Shown: positions 27,677 through 38,352, numbered from the stretch's first letter. The stretch is DNA of 64,000 nt from Georgenia yuyongxinii (GCF_006352065.1 NZ_CP040915.1:1922001-1986000), one strand, 5' to 3'. Numbers and translations are program-made. The notes: generated by a model not told the origin, from the letters alone.

Positions 27677-28713
27677 CGGTCGACGTGGTGCGTGTGTTCC
27701 GGCTCGCCCAGCTCGGCGCCGAGCGGCTCCCCGAGCCGGTGGTGCGGGCGGTGTTCTCCGCCGTCGCCGACCTCGCCTGGCTCACCCGCGGAGGCGGCGT
27801 GCGCCAGCTCGAGCGCAACCTGGCCCGCATCCGTCCCGACCTGTCCCCGCGCGACCTGCGCCGGGTCTCCCGGCAGAACATGCGCGGCTACATGAGGTAC
27901 TACCGCGAGGCGTTCCAGCTGCCCCGCCTGACCTCCGCCCAGATCGCCGCCCGGGTGCGGCCCCTGGGGCTGGGGCCCCTGCGAGCGGAGTTCGCCGCCG
28001 GCCGGTCCGTCTGCGCCGCGCTCGCTCATACGGGGAACTGGGACCTGGCCGGGGCCTGGGCGACCAAGGAGCTGGCGCCCGTCGTCACCGTGGCCGAGCA
28101 CCTCGAGCCCGAGGAGCTCTTCCAGGGGTTCCTGGACTTCCGGACCGGGCTCGGGATGACGATCATCCCGTTCGAGCAGGACGGCTCGGTGTTCCGGGAG
28201 CTGCTTCGCCACGCGTCTACGAGCGCCAGCATCCTGCCGCTCCTGGCCGACCGGGACCTCTCCCGCGGCGGTGTCGAGGTGGACCTGGCCGGCCACCGCG
28301 CCCGGGTGGCGCCTGGGCCGGCCGCGCTCAGCCGGGCATCCCGACAGGCCCTGCACCCGGCGATGATCCGGCACGAGCGCCTGCGCGGCGCACGGCGCCG
28401 CGCCGCCGGCAGCCCGTGGGGCATCGTCATCGAGTTCGGCCCGCGGCTGGACGTCCCTGGCGAGAAGGCCGCCGTCGCCGAGCTCACCGAGCGATGGGTC
28501 GACTGGGTGGGCGCCGAGCTGCGCCGCTATCCCGAGGCGTGGCACATGCTCCAGAAGGTCTTCGTCGACGACCTGGACGCGGACCGGCTCGCCCGCGCGG
28601 GCGCCCACGGGACGGGGGAGCGTTCGGCGGTAGAGGCCGACGGCGCGGCCACCGCGACCGAGGCCGGTGCCCCGCCCGCCGGGCACGCTCCCGCGCCCGA
28701 GGCGCGCCGCTGA
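27673..28713 (+). CDS. patA: Phosphatidylinositol mannoside acyltransferase
   Basis: 346 aa, member of the LpxL/HtrB lysophospholipid acyltransferase family. The family's HxxxxD motif is present as HTGNWD near residue 120. The enzyme acylates the mannose of PIM at the inner face of the membrane. It lies between pgsA and pimA with GTGA and TGATG overlaps, the same order as in mycobacteria. The C-terminal 35 residues are low-complexity Ala/Pro/Glu. Confidence 0.9.
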   Translation: MTVDVVRVFRLAQLGAERLPEPVVRAVFSAVADLAWLTRGGGVRQLERNLARIRPDLSPRDLRRVSRQNMRGYMRYYREAFQLPRLTSAQIAARVRPLGLGPLRAEFAAGRSVCAALAHTGNWDLAGAWATKELAPVVTVAEHLEPEELFQGFLDFRTGLGMTIIPFEQDGSVFRELLRHASTSASILPLLADRDLSRGGVEVDLAGHRARVAPGPAALSRASRQALHPAMIRHERLRGARRRAAGSPWGIVIEFGPRLDVPGEKAAVAELTERWVDWVGAELRRYPEAWHMLQKVFVDDLDADRLARAGAHGTGERSAVEADGAATATEAGAPPAGHAPAPEARR

Positions 28714-29924
28714 TGCGGGTCGGGATCGTCTGCCCGTACTCCTTCGACGCACCGGGCGGCGTGCAGTTTCACGTGCGCGACCTCGCCGAGGAGCTCATCC
28801 GGCGCGGCCACACCGTCTCCGTTCTCGCCCCCGCGGAGGACGCCACGCCCGTCCCCGACTACGTGGTCTCCACCGGCCGGACGGTGGCGATCCCGTACAA
28901 CGGCTCGGTCGCGAGGCTCAACTTCGGCCCGGTCGTGGCCGGGCGGGTCCGGCGCTGGGTGGAGCAGGGCGAGTTCGACCTGCTGCACATCCACGAGCCG
29001 ATGATCCCCTCGCTGAGCATGCTCGCGCTGTGGGTGGCCGACGGCCCGGTCGTCGCCACCTTCCACACCTCGATGGAGCGCTCCCGCGGTCTGCAGGCGA
29101 TCTCGCCGGTCGTCATCCCGATGCTCGAGAAGATCACCGGCCGCATCGCCGTGTCCGAGGAGGCGCGCCGCACTCTCGTGCAGCACCTGGGTGGGGACGC
29201 CGTCGTCGTCCCCAACGGCGTGTACGTGGACCGCTTCGCCGACGCCCCGCAGAACCGGGAGTGGGAGGGCACCGACGAGCGCCCGACCGTGGCATTCCTC
29301 GGCCGACTGGACGAGCCCCGGAAGGGCCTGCCCATCCTCGCTGCCGCCGTCGAGCCCGTCCTGCGGGAGATCCCCGGCGCCCGCTTCCTCGTCGCCGGGC
29401 GCGGTGAGGCCGTGCAGGACCGTGAGCTGCTGGCGCCGTTCGGCGACGCCGTCAGCTTCGTCGGCGGCATCAGCGACGCCGAGAAGGCGAGCCTCTTCGC
29501 CTCCGTCGACGCGTACGTGGCGCCGCAGACCGGCGGGGAGAGCTTCGGCATCGTGCTCGTCGAGGCCATGAGCGCCGGGTCCTTGGTCGTCGCCTCGGAC
29601 ATCCCCGCCTTCCAGGCCGTGCTCGACGGCGGCACCCTCGGCCGGCTCTTCCACCGTGGAGATCCCGCAAGCCTGGCCCGCGTCCTGACGGACGTGCTCG
29701 GGCAGCGAGCGGCCGGCACGCCGATGCGTGAGCGAGCCTCCACCGCTGTGCGCCGTTACGACTGGTCCACCGTGACCAGCCAGGTGCTTGCCGTCTACGA
29801 CATGGTGCTGTCCACCGCCCACGCCCGCGTGAGCGAGGATCCGCGTTCGCTGACCGTCTTCGGCCGGTTGCGCGCCGCGACGCAGGCCGTCACCGGCGGC
29901 GAGGGGAGCGGCACGTGGGCATGA
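28713..29924 (+). CDS. pimA: Phosphatidylinositol alpha-mannosyltransferase
   Basis: 403 aa GT4 (GT-B fold) enzyme that adds the first mannose from GDP-mannose to phosphatidylinositol. The N-terminal Rossmann half opens with RVGIVCPYSFDAPGGVQFHV, the membrane-binding and acceptor part. The C-terminal half has FLGRLDEPRKGL and the donor-binding APQTGGESFGIVLVEAMS with the E-x7-E pair. The ATG overlaps the patA stop by one base. The last 35 residues extend past the fold. Confidence 0.92.
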   Translation: MRVGIVCPYSFDAPGGVQFHVRDLAEELIRRGHTVSVLAPAEDATPVPDYVVSTGRTVAIPYNGSVARLNFGPVVAGRVRRWVEQGEFDLLHIHEPMIPSLSMLALWVADGPVVATFHTSMERSRGLQAISPVVIPMLEKITGRIAVSEEARRTLVQHLGGDAVVVPNGVYVDRFADAPQNREWEGTDERPTVAFLGRLDEPRKGLPILAAAVEPVLREIPGARFLVAGRGEAVQDRELLAPFGDAVSFVGGISDAEKASLFASVDAYVAPQTGGESFGIVLVEAMSAGSLVVASDIPAFQAVLDGGTLGRLFHRGDPASLARVLTDVLGQRAAGTPMRERASTAVRRYDWSTVTSQVLAVYDMVLSTAHARVSEDPRSLTVFGRLRAATQAVTGGEGSGTWA

Positions 29925-30565
29925 CCGAGTGGGTGCTCCTCGCCGTCGGCGTCCTCGCCGTCCTCGGCTGGTGGCTGTGGGTGCAGGCCTCCCGGGTGGA
30001 CCGGCTGCACCGCACGGTCCTGCGATCGCGCGCCACGCTGGAGGCGCAGCTGTTCCGCCGGGCCACGGCCGCCACCGAGCTGGCCGCGTCCGGCGTGCTG
30101 GACCCGGCCGAGTCCGTGATCGTGACCGACGTGGCGCTGCGCGCCACCGACGCGACTTCCGACGTCCTCGTCCCCGACGGCCTGGAGGGCCCTACGGACT
30201 CCCTGGACGAGGGCGGCGGCGCCGACGGCGTCACCACCTCCCGCACCGCGCCGGGCGTCGCGGGCAGCGCGAGGACCGCACCCGACCGGGGCCTGCTCGA
30301 GAGCGAGCTCAGCCGGACCTTGCGCGCCGTGCTGGGCACGGGCGCCGAGCGCGCCGAGCTGGCGGAGGACCCACATGCAGCCGACGTCCTCAGCCAGCTC
30401 CAGCAGGCCTGGTACCGCTTGCAGGTCGCCCGCCGCTTCCACAACGCGCACGTGGAGCAGGTGCGCAAGGCCCGCTCTCGCTGGGCGGTACGCACCTTCC
30501 GCCTCGCCGGCCGCGCGCCGCTGCCCGATCCGTTCGACATGGACGACGCGCTGCCGCGCGAGTGA
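29915..30565 (+). CDS. Single-pass membrane protein of the PIM operon, unknown function
   Basis: 216 aa. One N-terminal helix (about 4-24, rich in Leu, Val and Trp) is followed by a cytoplasmic, helical, LemA-like region (RATLEAQLFRRATAATELA and, near the end, LSQLQQAWYRLQVARRFHNAHVEQVR). A Gly/Thr-rich linker separates the two parts. Co-localised proteins of this kind occur after pimA in other actinobacteria; the mycobacterial one also has a Nudix part, absent here. The GTG at 29915 overlaps the end of pimA and has GGGGAG upstream; ATG 29921 is an alternative. Confidence 0.7.
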   Translation: MGMTEWVLLAVGVLAVLGWWLWVQASRVDRLHRTVLRSRATLEAQLFRRATAATELAASGVLDPAESVIVTDVALRATDATSDVLVPDGLEGPTDSLDEGGGADGVTTSRTAPGVAGSARTAPDRGLLESELSRTLRAVLGTGAERAELAEDPHAADVLSQLQQAWYRLQVARRFHNAHVEQVRKARSRWAVRTFRLAGRAPLPDPFDMDDALPRE

Positions 30566-30573
30566 CGCGCCCT

Positions 30574-30579
30574 TAGGGT
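30574..30579 (+). promoter_or_regulatory. -10 box for a leaderless prsW transcript
   Basis: TAGGGT ends seven bases before the ATG at 30587 and no ribosome-binding site is present. This is the usual geometry of a leaderless actinobacterial gene. Confidence 0.45.
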
Positions 30580-30586
30580 GACCCGC

Positions 30587-31816
30587 ATGACGAGCGGACC
30601 GGTCGATCCTCTCGGTACTTCCCGTGGCCGCTATGTCGCCTCACCGGGCGTCCCACCGAGCGCCGTCCCCGCGCGCGCCGCGGGAGGAGCCGGCCTGCCG
30701 ACACAGCCTCAGTGGGGCCCCGTACGGCGCCGCCGGACAGCGACGCTCGTCGTCGAGGTGATCGGCATCGCCCTCGGGCTCGCGGGCGCCGTCTGGGTGC
30801 TCGCGGCTGTCCTGGCCGTCGGCGGCACCGGCCCGACGGCGATGGCCGCGGTGCTCGCGTTCCTCCCGCTCGTCGGGGTGCTGGCCGTCGTGGGCTGGGT
30901 GGACCGGTGGGAACCGGAGCCGCGCTGGCTGCTGGCCGCGGCGCTCGCGTGGGGCGCGGGCGTGTCCACCGCCATCGCGCTCGCCCTCAACGACCTGTTC
31001 ATGCTCAAGGTCCTCGCGACCACCGGCAGCGAGACGCAGGCCGAGGTGCTTGGCACCGTGCTCGGGGCACCCGTGGTGGAGGAGGTGGCCAAGGGTGCCG
31101 GCGTCGTGCTGATCTTCCTCGTGCGCCGGCGCAGCTTCGACGGCCCGGTGGACGGGATCGTCTACTCCGCCACCGTCGCCGCTGGCTTCGCGTTCACCGA
31201 GAACGTCCTGTACTTCGTGCAGTACCAGGACCTGATCACACAGGTGTTCATCGCCCGCGCCGTCCAGGGGCCGTTCGCCCACCTGACGTTCACGGCCTGC
31301 ACGGGCATCGCCCTGGGCCTGGCGTCGCGGTCCCGCGCCCCGGGGGCGTGGCTCGCGTATCTTCCGCTCGGGCTGGCCGGCGCGGTCTTCCTGCACGCCG
31401 TCTGGAACGCCTCGGCGGTGCTCGCGGTGATGGACGCCGTCTACTGGCTCTTCCAGGTGCCGCTGTTCGTCGGCCTCATCGGCCTGGTCCTGTGGCTGCG
31501 CAACGACGAGCGCGCGGTGATCGCGGGCCGGCTCGGGGAGTACGCCCGAGCCGGCTGGTTCGCCCCGCACGAGGTCACGATGCTCGCGTCCATGCGCGGG
31601 CGACGCCGCGCCCGGGCGTGGGCGGCCGGCCTGGGGCCCGCGGCGGCCGACTCGATGCGGTCCTTCCAGCGGGCGGCGACGTTGCTCGCCTTCACCCGGC
31701 AGCGGGCGTTGACCGGGCGCGCGGACCGCCGCCTGCGGCACGACGAGCAGGGCCTCCTCGGTGAGGTCGTGCGCACCCGCTCCGCGGTCACCGCGGCGGC
31801 GACGGTGCGGCGATAG
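30587..31816 (+). CDS. PrsW-family intramembrane metalloprotease
   Basis: 409 aa with about eight membrane helices between residues 45 and 310. The PrsW motifs are present: EEVAK in helix 4 (VVEEVAKGAGVVLIF), FAFTENVLYF, and HAVWN near residue 270. These coordinate the catalytic metal. In Bacillus, PrsW starts cleavage of an anti-sigma factor; the substrate here is unknown and no anti-sigma gene adjoins it. An in-frame GTG at 30578 is possible. The C-terminal 100 residues are basic and cytoplasmic. Confidence 0.85.
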   Translation: MTSGPVDPLGTSRGRYVASPGVPPSAVPARAAGGAGLPTQPQWGPVRRRRTATLVVEVIGIALGLAGAVWVLAAVLAVGGTGPTAMAAVLAFLPLVGVLAVVGWVDRWEPEPRWLLAAALAWGAGVSTAIALALNDLFMLKVLATTGSETQAEVLGTVLGAPVVEEVAKGAGVVLIFLVRRRSFDGPVDGIVYSATVAAGFAFTENVLYFVQYQDLITQVFIARAVQGPFAHLTFTACTGIALGLASRSRAPGAWLAYLPLGLAGAVFLHAVWNASAVLAVMDAVYWLFQVPLFVGLIGLVLWLRNDERAVIAGRLGEYARAGWFAPHEVTMLASMRGRRRARAWAAGLGPAAADSMRSFQRAATLLAFTRQRALTGRADRRLRHDEQGLLGEVVRTRSAVTAAATVRR

Positions 31817-31878
31817 GGCTGACGCCGCGCTAGGACGGGCAAGAGCGGGGGAGGGCAAGAGGGGCCTGCGCGCGCGAC

Positions 31879-31884
31879 TAGACT
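31879..31884 (+). promoter_or_regulatory. -10 box of pdxS
   Basis: TAGACT lies 36 bases before the pdxS start. The -35 element is weak. The short leader contains CAGAGGTCACC, a plausible ribosome-binding site. Confidence 0.4.
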
Positions 31885-31920
31885 TGGACCCGTCCCTCCT
31901 CCCTCAACACAGAGGTCACC

Positions 31921-32838
31921 GTGTCAGAGAACGAGTTCGCCGTATCAGAGCCCACCCCCGAGCGAGGCACCGCCCGGGTCAAGCGGGGGATGGCCGAGAT
32001 GCTCAAGGGCGGCGTCATCATGGACGTCGTCACCGCGGAGCAGGCCAAGATCGCCGAGGACGCCGGCGCCGTCGCCGTCATGGCCCTCGAGCGGGTGCCT
32101 GCGGACATCCGCGCGCAGGGCGGCGTCTCGCGCATGAGCGACCCCGACATGATCGACAGCATCATCAGCGCCGTCTCCATCCCCGTCATGGCCAAGGCCC
32201 GCATCGGGCACTTCGTCGAGGCCCAGGTGCTGCAGGCACTCGGCGTGGACTACGTCGACGAGTCCGAGGTGCTCACCCCGGCCGACTACGCCAACCACAT
32301 CGACAAGTGGCAGTTCACCGTCCCCTTCGTGTGCGGGGCCACCAACCTCGGTGAGGCGCTGCGCCGCATCACCGAGGGCGCGGCGATGATCCGCTCCAAG
32401 GGCGAGGCCGGCACCGGCGACGTCTCCAACGCCACCACCCACATGCGTCAGATCCGCCAGCAGATCCGCCGCCTGCAGAACCTGCCCGAGGACGAGCTCT
32501 ACGTGGCCGCCAAGGAGCTCCAGGCGCCGTACGACCTCGTCAAGGAGGTCGCCGACGCGGGCAAGCTCCCGGTGGTGCTGTTCACCGCCGGCGGGATCGC
32601 CACCCCCGCGGACGCCGCGATGATGATGCAGCTCGGCGCCGAGGGCGTGTTCGTCGGCTCCGGCATCTTCAAGTCGGGCAACCCCGCCCAGCGGGCCGCC
32701 GCCATCGTCAAGGCCACGACCTTCCACGACGACCCGGGTGTCATCGCGGACGTCTCCCGCGGCCTCGGCGAGGCCATGGTCGGCATCAACGTCGACGACA
32801 TCCCCGTGCCGCACCGGCTCGCCGAGCGCGGCTGGTGA
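31921..32838 (+). CDS. pdxS: Pyridoxal 5'-phosphate synthase, lyase subunit
   Basis: 305 aa, one of the most conserved bacterial proteins. It builds PLP from ribose 5-phosphate, glyceraldehyde 3-phosphate and ammonia supplied by PdxT. The barrel motifs [37 protein letters not shown] and [13 protein letters not shown] (catalytic lysines) are intact, as is the phosphate loop [12 protein letters not shown]. The glutaminase subunit pdxT lies 1.5 kb downstream, separated by a Nudix gene and an opposite-strand gene. Confidence 0.97.
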   Translation: MSENEFAVSEPTPERGTARVKRGMAEMLKGGVIMDVVTAEQAKIAEDAGAVAVMALERVPADIRAQGGVSRMSDPDMIDSIISAVSIPVMAKARIGHFVEAQVLQALGVDYVDESEVLTPADYANHIDKWQFTVPFVCGATNLGEALRRITEGAAMIRSKGEAGTGDVSNATTHMRQIRQQIRRLQNLPEDELYVAAKELQAPYDLVKEVADAGKLPVVLFTAGGIATPADAAMMMQLGAEGVFVGSGIFKSGNPAQRAAAIVKATTFHDDPGVIADVSRGLGEAMVGINVDDIPVPHRLAERGW

Positions 32839-32884
32839 CGGCGGACGCGCCGGAGCGGCGCCGGCCCGCGGCGGCACGTCCGTC

Positions 32885-32970
32885 GCGGGCCGCCGTCCGT
32901 CCCGGCGCGTTCACCTCGGGCGCCGTCAGTCCCGGCGTGTACACCTCGGGCGCCTTCCGTCCCGGCGCGG
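32885..32970. repeat. 30-bp tandem repeat, about 2.6 copies
   Basis: The imperfect unit contains CGTCCGTCCCGGCGCG and then TTCACCTCGGGCGC; it recurs every 30 bases between pdxS and the Nudix gene. If translated in the Nudix frame it would encode a repeated Arg-rich peptide, but the array precedes the likely start. Confidence 0.7.
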
Positions 32971-32974
32971 CCGG

Positions 32975-33529
32975 ATGAGCGAGCCGCTCACCTACGGACT
33001 GGGCCCCGAGTGGACGCCCGGCCCCGACGGCGTGCCGTTCCGGCGCGCCGCCCGGGTGATCCTTGTGGATGAGCACGACCGGCTGCTCCTCGTCCGCGGC
33101 CACGACGCCGGTGAGGTCACCCGCTCGTGGTGGTTCACCGTGGGCGGCGGCGTGGACGCCTCGGAAGACGTGCGCGACGGCGCCGCGCGGGAGGTCTTCG
33201 AGGAGACCGGCCTGGTGGTCGGCCCGGCCGACCTGGTCGGGCCGGTGCTGACCCGCAGCGCCGTCTTCGACTTCGCCCGCGTCACCTGCCGGCAGGACGA
33301 GCAGTTCTTCCTCGCCCGCGTCTCCTCCGCCGACGCCGTCTCCGACGACGGGTGGACCGAGCTCGAGCGGGACGTCCTGGACGAGATGCGCTGGTGGCAT
33401 CTCGACGAGCTCGCCGCCGCCGTCGCCGCAGGCGCCGTGGTCTATCCCGCGCCGTTGCCGGCGCTGGTGCGCGGACTGCTCTGCGGCTGGGACGGCAGCA
33501 CGCCGCACCTGGACGAGTCCTCGGTCTGA
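32975..33529 (+). CDS. Nudix hydrolase
   Basis: 184 aa from the ATG at 32975. The Nudix box is complete: GGGVDASEDVRDGAAREVFEETGL fits G-x5-E-x7-R-E-U-x-E-E-x-G-U at about residues 55-78. The family hydrolyses nucleoside diphosphates linked to another group; the substrate cannot be told. The frame is open upstream through the 30-bp repeat into pdxS, but those codons look like noise. It is convergent with the next gene. Confidence 0.86.
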   Translation: MSEPLTYGLGPEWTPGPDGVPFRRAARVILVDEHDRLLLVRGHDAGEVTRSWWFTVGGGVDASEDVRDGAAREVFEETGLVVGPADLVGPVLTRSAVFDFARVTCRQDEQFFLARVSSADAVSDDGWTELERDVLDEMRWWHLDELAAAVAAGAVVYPAPLPALVRGLLCGWDGSTPHLDESSV

Positions 33530-33590
33530 GCGTGTGGCCGCGACAACGTCACTGTCGACACCATGTCGCAGCGCATGGCACTGCGCCGGG

Positions 33591-34310
33591 TCAGGTCGCC
33601 GGGCGGACCGCGGCGGGGTCGACGTCGATCCAGGTGGCCTCGGCGTGGGCGAGCAGCGCGCCGTCGGCGGTGTAGAGCACTGTCCCGCTGAAGTGCTTGC
33701 GGCCCTGCCCGCCCCGCGGCCAGGCGACCACCACGTGCTCCGCGCCGACCACCGGCAGCTCGAGCACCTGGGCGGCCATGGTGCCCAGCACCATGGGCCG
33801 GCCCCCGACGCCGAGCGCCCAGGCGCCCGGGCAGTCCAGCGCCGCCCACACCAGCTCCTGCGCCGACTCCGTGGGCACCCAGGCCGCCGCGTAGACCTCG
33901 TGGCCGTTCACCGGGCCGGGCCGCAGCAACAACGCGTCCCCGAGGGTCCGCGCCGTGCCGCACACGAAGCAGGTGGGGAAGGGGTGGTCGTGCAGGCCGG
34001 GGTAGGCCGCGCCCGCCGCGACGGCGGCGGCGTACGTCACGGGAGCAGGGACGTCGTCGATGGACAGGGCCCCGACGGCGTGGGCCCGGAGCACGGGGGT
34101 TACGCCGTCGGCCACCTCGGTCCCGCCGTCGGCGACCGGGTGCACCTGCATGGCCCGGTCCAACGGCGGGGGGCTGAGGAGCCGCACGCTCACCGCCGGC
34201 AGCGCCGTGCTGGTGGGGACATGGCGCGCCAGGTGACCACTGACCCAGCCGCCGTTGGCGGAGTGCGGTGGCCCGCAGTACCGACGGGGCACGGTGAAGG
34301 AGGCGCTCAC
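33591..34310 (-). CDS. Hotdog/thioesterase-like protein
   Basis: 239 aa. No strong catalytic motif is visible. The central FPTCFVCG segment, a helix around [11 protein letters not shown], and the closing strands ([29 protein letters not shown]) are typical of double-hotdog acyl-CoA thioesterase/dehydratase-like proteins. Mycobacteria have an acyl-CoA thioesterase gene (tesB2) at the same place between pdxS and pdxT, which supports the guess. It lies opposite in strand to its neighbours and divergent from pdxT. Confidence 0.65.
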   Translation of the reverse strand: MSASFTVPRRYCGPPHSANGGWVSGHLARHVPTSTALPAVSVRLLSPPPLDRAMQVHPVADGGTEVADGVTPVLRAHAVGALSIDDVPAPVTYAAAVAAGAAYPGLHDHPFPTCFVCGTARTLGDALLLRPGPVNGHEVYAAAWVPTESAQELVWAALDCPGAWALGVGGRPMVLGTMAAQVLELPVVGAEHVVVAWPRGGQGRKHFSGTVLYTADGALLAHAEATWIDVDPAAVRPAT

Positions 34311-34350
34311 GCCAGCACGGTAGCCGGAACGGCAGGTACCAGGGCCGCCG

Positions 34351-34356
34351 TACGAT
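34351..34356 (+). promoter_or_regulatory. -10 box for a leaderless pdxT transcript
   Basis: TACGAT is followed after seven bases by the GTG of pdxT, with no ribosome-binding site between. Leaderless transcription is the simplest reading. Confidence 0.45.
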
Positions 34357-34363
34357 CGGATCC

Positions 34364-35023
34364 GTGACGAGCCAGTTCCCCCAACCGCTCATCGGCGTCC
34401 TCGCCCTCCAGGGCGACGTCCGGGAGCATGTCGCCGCCCTCACCGCGAGCGGCGCGCGGGTCATCACCGTCCGCCGCCCGGCCGAGCTGGCCGCCGTCGA
34501 CGGGCTGGTCCTGCCGGGTGGGGAGTCGACCACCATCGAGAAGCTGCTGCGCGCCTTTGACCTCTACGAGCCGATGCGCACCCGGATCGCCGAGGGCCTG
34601 CCGGTGTACGGCTCGTGCGCGGGCATGATCCTGCTGGCCGACCGCGTCCAGGGCGCGACCGCGGACCAGACCACCCTCGGCGGCATCGACATGACCGTGC
34701 GCCGCAACGCGTTCGGCCGGCAGGTCGACTCCTTCGAGGAGGATCTGCTCGCCCCCGCGCTGGGCGCCGGGCCCGACGACGCACCGCTTCGTGCCGTGTT
34801 CATCCGGGCGCCCTGGGTGGAGGACGTGGGCGACGGCGTGGAGGTGCTCGCCCGGGCCACGGGCCGGGCCGACGCGCCCACGGGTAAGATCGTGGCAGTT
34901 CGGCACGGCATGCTGCTCGCCACGTCCTTCCACCCGGAGATCGGGGGCGAGACCCGAGTGCACCGTCTGTTCGTGGAGATGGTCCGGGACGCCGCCGTGC
35001 CGCGCACGCTAGCGACGAGCTGA
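34364..35023 (+). CDS. pdxT: Pyridoxal 5'-phosphate synthase, glutaminase subunit
   Basis: 219 aa class I amidotransferase that gives ammonia to PdxS. The opening [12 protein letters not shown], the oxyanion LPGGESTT, the nucleophile Cys in GSCAGMI (near residue 85) and the His-Glu pair in SFHPEIGGE (near 191-193) complete the catalytic triad. It lies 11 bases upstream of the YebC gene and is probably co-transcribed with it. Confidence 0.96.
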   Translation: MTSQFPQPLIGVLALQGDVREHVAALTASGARVITVRRPAELAAVDGLVLPGGESTTIEKLLRAFDLYEPMRTRIAEGLPVYGSCAGMILLADRVQGATADQTTLGGIDMTVRRNAFGRQVDSFEEDLLAPALGAGPDDAPLRAVFIRAPWVEDVGDGVEVLARATGRADAPTGKIVAVRHGMLLATSFHPEIGGETRVHRLFVEMVRDAAVPRTLATS

Positions 35024-35034
35024 GGGAGCCAATC

Positions 35035-35796
35035 ATGGCCGGCCATTCCAAGTGGGCAACAACCAAGCACAAGAAGGCGGCGATCGACGCCAAGCGCGGC
35101 AAGCTGTTCGCCCGCCTCATCAAGAACGTCGAGGTGGCGGCGCGCACCGGCGGCGGTGACCTGGCCGGCAACCCGACGCTGTTCGACGCCGTCCAGAAGG
35201 CGAAGAAGGCCTCCGTGCCCGCCGACAACATCGACCGCGCCGTCAAGCGCGGCTCCGGGCTCGAGGCCGGCGGTGCCGACTACGAGACGATCATGTATGA
35301 GGGGTATGCCCCGGGCGGCGTGGCCGTCCTGGTCGAGTGCCTGACCGACAACCGCAACCGCGCCGCCTCGGACGTGCGCGTGGCTTTCACCCGTAACGGC
35401 GGCAACCTCGCCGACCCCGGGTCGGTCTCGTACCTGTTCAACCGGCGCGGCGTGGTCCTGGTCCCCAAGAGCGACGGGCTCAGCGAGGACGACGTCCTCG
35501 CCGCTGTGCTCGACGCCGGAGCCGAGGAGGTCAACGACCTGGGCGAGTCCTTCGAGGTGCTCTCCGAGGCCACCGACGTGGTCGCCGTGCGCACCGCCCT
35601 GGTCGAGGCCGGCCTTGACTACGACTCCGCCGAGGCGCAGTTCGTCCCGTCCATGGAGGTCGAGGTCGACGTCGACGGCGCCCGCAAGGTGCTGCGCCTC
35701 ATCGACGCGCTGGAGGACTGCGACGACGTGCAGAACGTGTTCGCGAACTTCGACGCCTCCGACGAGGTCATGGCCGCCCTCGACGAGGACGACTGA
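35035..35796 (+). CDS. yebC: YebC/PmpR-family protein
   Basis: 253 aa, normal length. Begins with the family signature [22 protein letters not shown]; three domains follow as in the known structures, ending in [31 protein letters not shown]. Long annotated as a DNA-binding regulator; recent work on the family points to a role in translation of difficult sequences. A GGGAG site is eight bases before the ATG. Its position just upstream of ruvC is conserved widely. Confidence 0.95.
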   Translation: MAGHSKWATTKHKKAAIDAKRGKLFARLIKNVEVAARTGGGDLAGNPTLFDAVQKAKKASVPADNIDRAVKRGSGLEAGGADYETIMYEGYAPGGVAVLVECLTDNRNRAASDVRVAFTRNGGNLADPGSVSYLFNRRGVVLVPKSDGLSEDDVLAAVLDAGAEEVNDLGESFEVLSEATDVVAVRTALVEAGLDYDSAEAQFVPSMEVEVDVDGARKVLRLIDALEDCDDVQNVFANFDASDEVMAALDEDD

Positions 35797-35835
35797 CGGC
35801 GCTACTTCCCGCCGCCGCCTCCCCATCCCCATCCC

Positions 35836-35897
35836 CGCGAGATGTCATCTTCTCCGCGACATGTCATGACATCTCGCGGAGAAGATGACATCTCGCG
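35836..35897. repeat. 62-bp near-perfect palindrome before ruvC
   Basis: Perfect 24-bp arms at 35836-35859 and 35874-35897. The 14 bases between them contain the palindrome ATGTCATGACAT, so the whole element is symmetric apart from one C-C mismatch. The core ACATGTCGCGGAGAAGATG matches the direct repeats at 420-490 except for one base. It could fold into a very long hairpin between yebC and ruvC. Confidence 0.9.
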
Positions 35898-35976
35898 GTT
35901 CTCTGGGGGGTGTCGGGCTTGTCTCACCCAGGTGTCGCTGCCCGGCGGTGTCACCGGCGGGTGATTGGGTAGGCCC

Positions 35977-36594
35977 GTGCGCATCCTCGGAGTCGACCCC
36001 GGCCTGACCAGGTGCGGCCTCGGCGTCGTGGACTCGACCCCCGGCCGCAAGGTCGTCCTCGTCGCGGTCGACGTCGTGCGCACCCCGGCGGACCAGTCCC
36101 CACACCTGCGGCTGCTCACCGTCGCCGAGGCGCTCGACGAGTGGCTCGCCGAGCACCGCCCGGACGTGGTCGCCGTCGAACGGGTCTTCGCCCAGTCCAA
36201 CGTCCGCAGCGTCACCGGCACCTCGCAGGTGGCCGGGGTGGCGATGCTGGCGGCGGCGCGGGCGCACCTGCCGTTGGCCCTGCACACCCCGAGCGAGGTC
36301 AAGGCGGCCGTCACGGGCAACGGCCGCGCCGAGAAGGCGCAGGTGCAGGAGATGGTGCGGCGCATCCTCGGCCTGGCGTCGCTGCCCAGGCCCGCGGACG
36401 CCGCCGACGCGCTCGCGCTAGCCATCTGCCACGCGTGGCGCGGCGGGGGAGCGGGCAGCGCCGTGCGGGCCAGCTACGGCGGGGCCGACACCCTGCCGCG
36501 GTCCACCGGGCTGGGCCTGACCGCGGCGCAGCGGGCCTGGGCCGAGGCCGAGCGCGCGGCGCGCCGGGCCGGGGCTGTCGCACCCAAGAGGTAG
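35977..36594 (+). CDS. ruvC: Crossover junction endodeoxyribonuclease RuvC
   Basis: 205 aa. It cuts Holliday junctions and works with RuvAB. The catalytic acidic residues are visible: Asp in [14 protein letters not shown], Glu in [10 protein letters not shown], and the Asp pair in [15 protein letters not shown]. The frame extends to a TTG at 35965, but the GTG at 35977 gives the standard start. The C-terminal 40 residues (after AICHAW) form an extra basic Ala/Arg tail. First gene of ruvCAB. Confidence 0.95.
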   Translation: MRILGVDPGLTRCGLGVVDSTPGRKVVLVAVDVVRTPADQSPHLRLLTVAEALDEWLAEHRPDVVAVERVFAQSNVRSVTGTSQVAGVAMLAAARAHLPLALHTPSEVKAAVTGNGRAEKAQVQEMVRRILGLASLPRPADAADALALAICHAWRGGGAGSAVRASYGGADTLPRSTGLGLTAAQRAWAEAERAARRAGAVAPKR

Positions 36595-36651
36595 GTTGGC
36601 AGTCGTACACCTGTTCGTACCGGCCGGGCCGGGAGTCTCGGAAAGGACCGC

Positions 36652-37246
36652 ATGATCGCGTCAGTCACCGGTGAGGTCGAGGCCGTCGGCCTGGACCATG
36701 CCGTCGTCCGCGTCGGCGGGGTCGGCATGCTCGTGCACGCCACCCCCACCACCCTGGCCGGTCTGGTCCTGGGCCGCGAAGCCCGCCTGGCCACGTCCCT
36801 GGTGGTCCGCGAGGACTCGCTGACCCTCTACGGCTTCGCCGACGACGACGAGCGCGCGGTCTTCGAGACCATGCAGACGGTCTCCGGAGTGGGCCCCCGC
36901 CTGGCGCTGGCCATGCTCGCCGTCCACACTCCCGACGCGCTGCGCCGTGCCGTCGCCGGTGAGGACCTCGCCGCCCTGCAGCGGGTGCCCGGCATCGGCA
37001 AGAAGGGGGCCCAGCGCATCGTCCTCGAGATCGGCGACAAGCTCGGCGCCCCCACCGGCGGCCCGGGGGAGAGCCCCGCGCCGGCCGGTCCCGTCGTGGC
37101 CCCCGAGGTGGTCGCCGCCCTGGTCCAGCTCGGCTGGAGCGAGAAGGTGGCCGTGGACGCCGTCGAGACCGTGACCGCCGGCGACGGCGCGGCCGACGTC
37201 CCGGCCGTGCTCCGCGCGGCGCTGCAGCACCTCGGCGGGCACCGCC

Positions 37247-37254
<8 letters not shown>
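36652..37254 (+). CDS. ruvA: Holliday junction helicase subunit RuvA
   Basis: 200 aa. Domain I (1-65) is the OB-fold. Domain II holds two helix-hairpin-helix motifs ([16 protein letters not shown] and [16 protein letters not shown]) that grip the junction. Domain III (about 150-200), after an acidic Pro/Gly-rich linker, contacts RuvB. The ATG has an AAAGGA site. It overlaps ruvB by eight bases. Confidence 0.96.
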
Positions 37255-38269
<1,015 letters not shown>

Positions 38270-38322
38270 GACGGCGCCGCCCGCTGTGCGGGATGTCTCG
38301 GTGCTACCACGCCCCACGGGTG

Positions 38323-38352
38323 TTGGGTGCACCCCCGCGAACCGCCTAGACT
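38323..38352 (+). promoter_or_regulatory. Promoter of yajC-secD-secF
   Basis: TTGGGT (38323-38328) and TAGACT (38347-38352) are 18 bases apart and lie 44 bases before yajC. Confidence 0.5.

Noticed and set aside
33540-33590. Terminator between the Nudix gene and the thioesterase-like gene
   Set aside because: Only six-base and interrupted pairing (GCGACA/TGTCGC) could be found, too weak to call.
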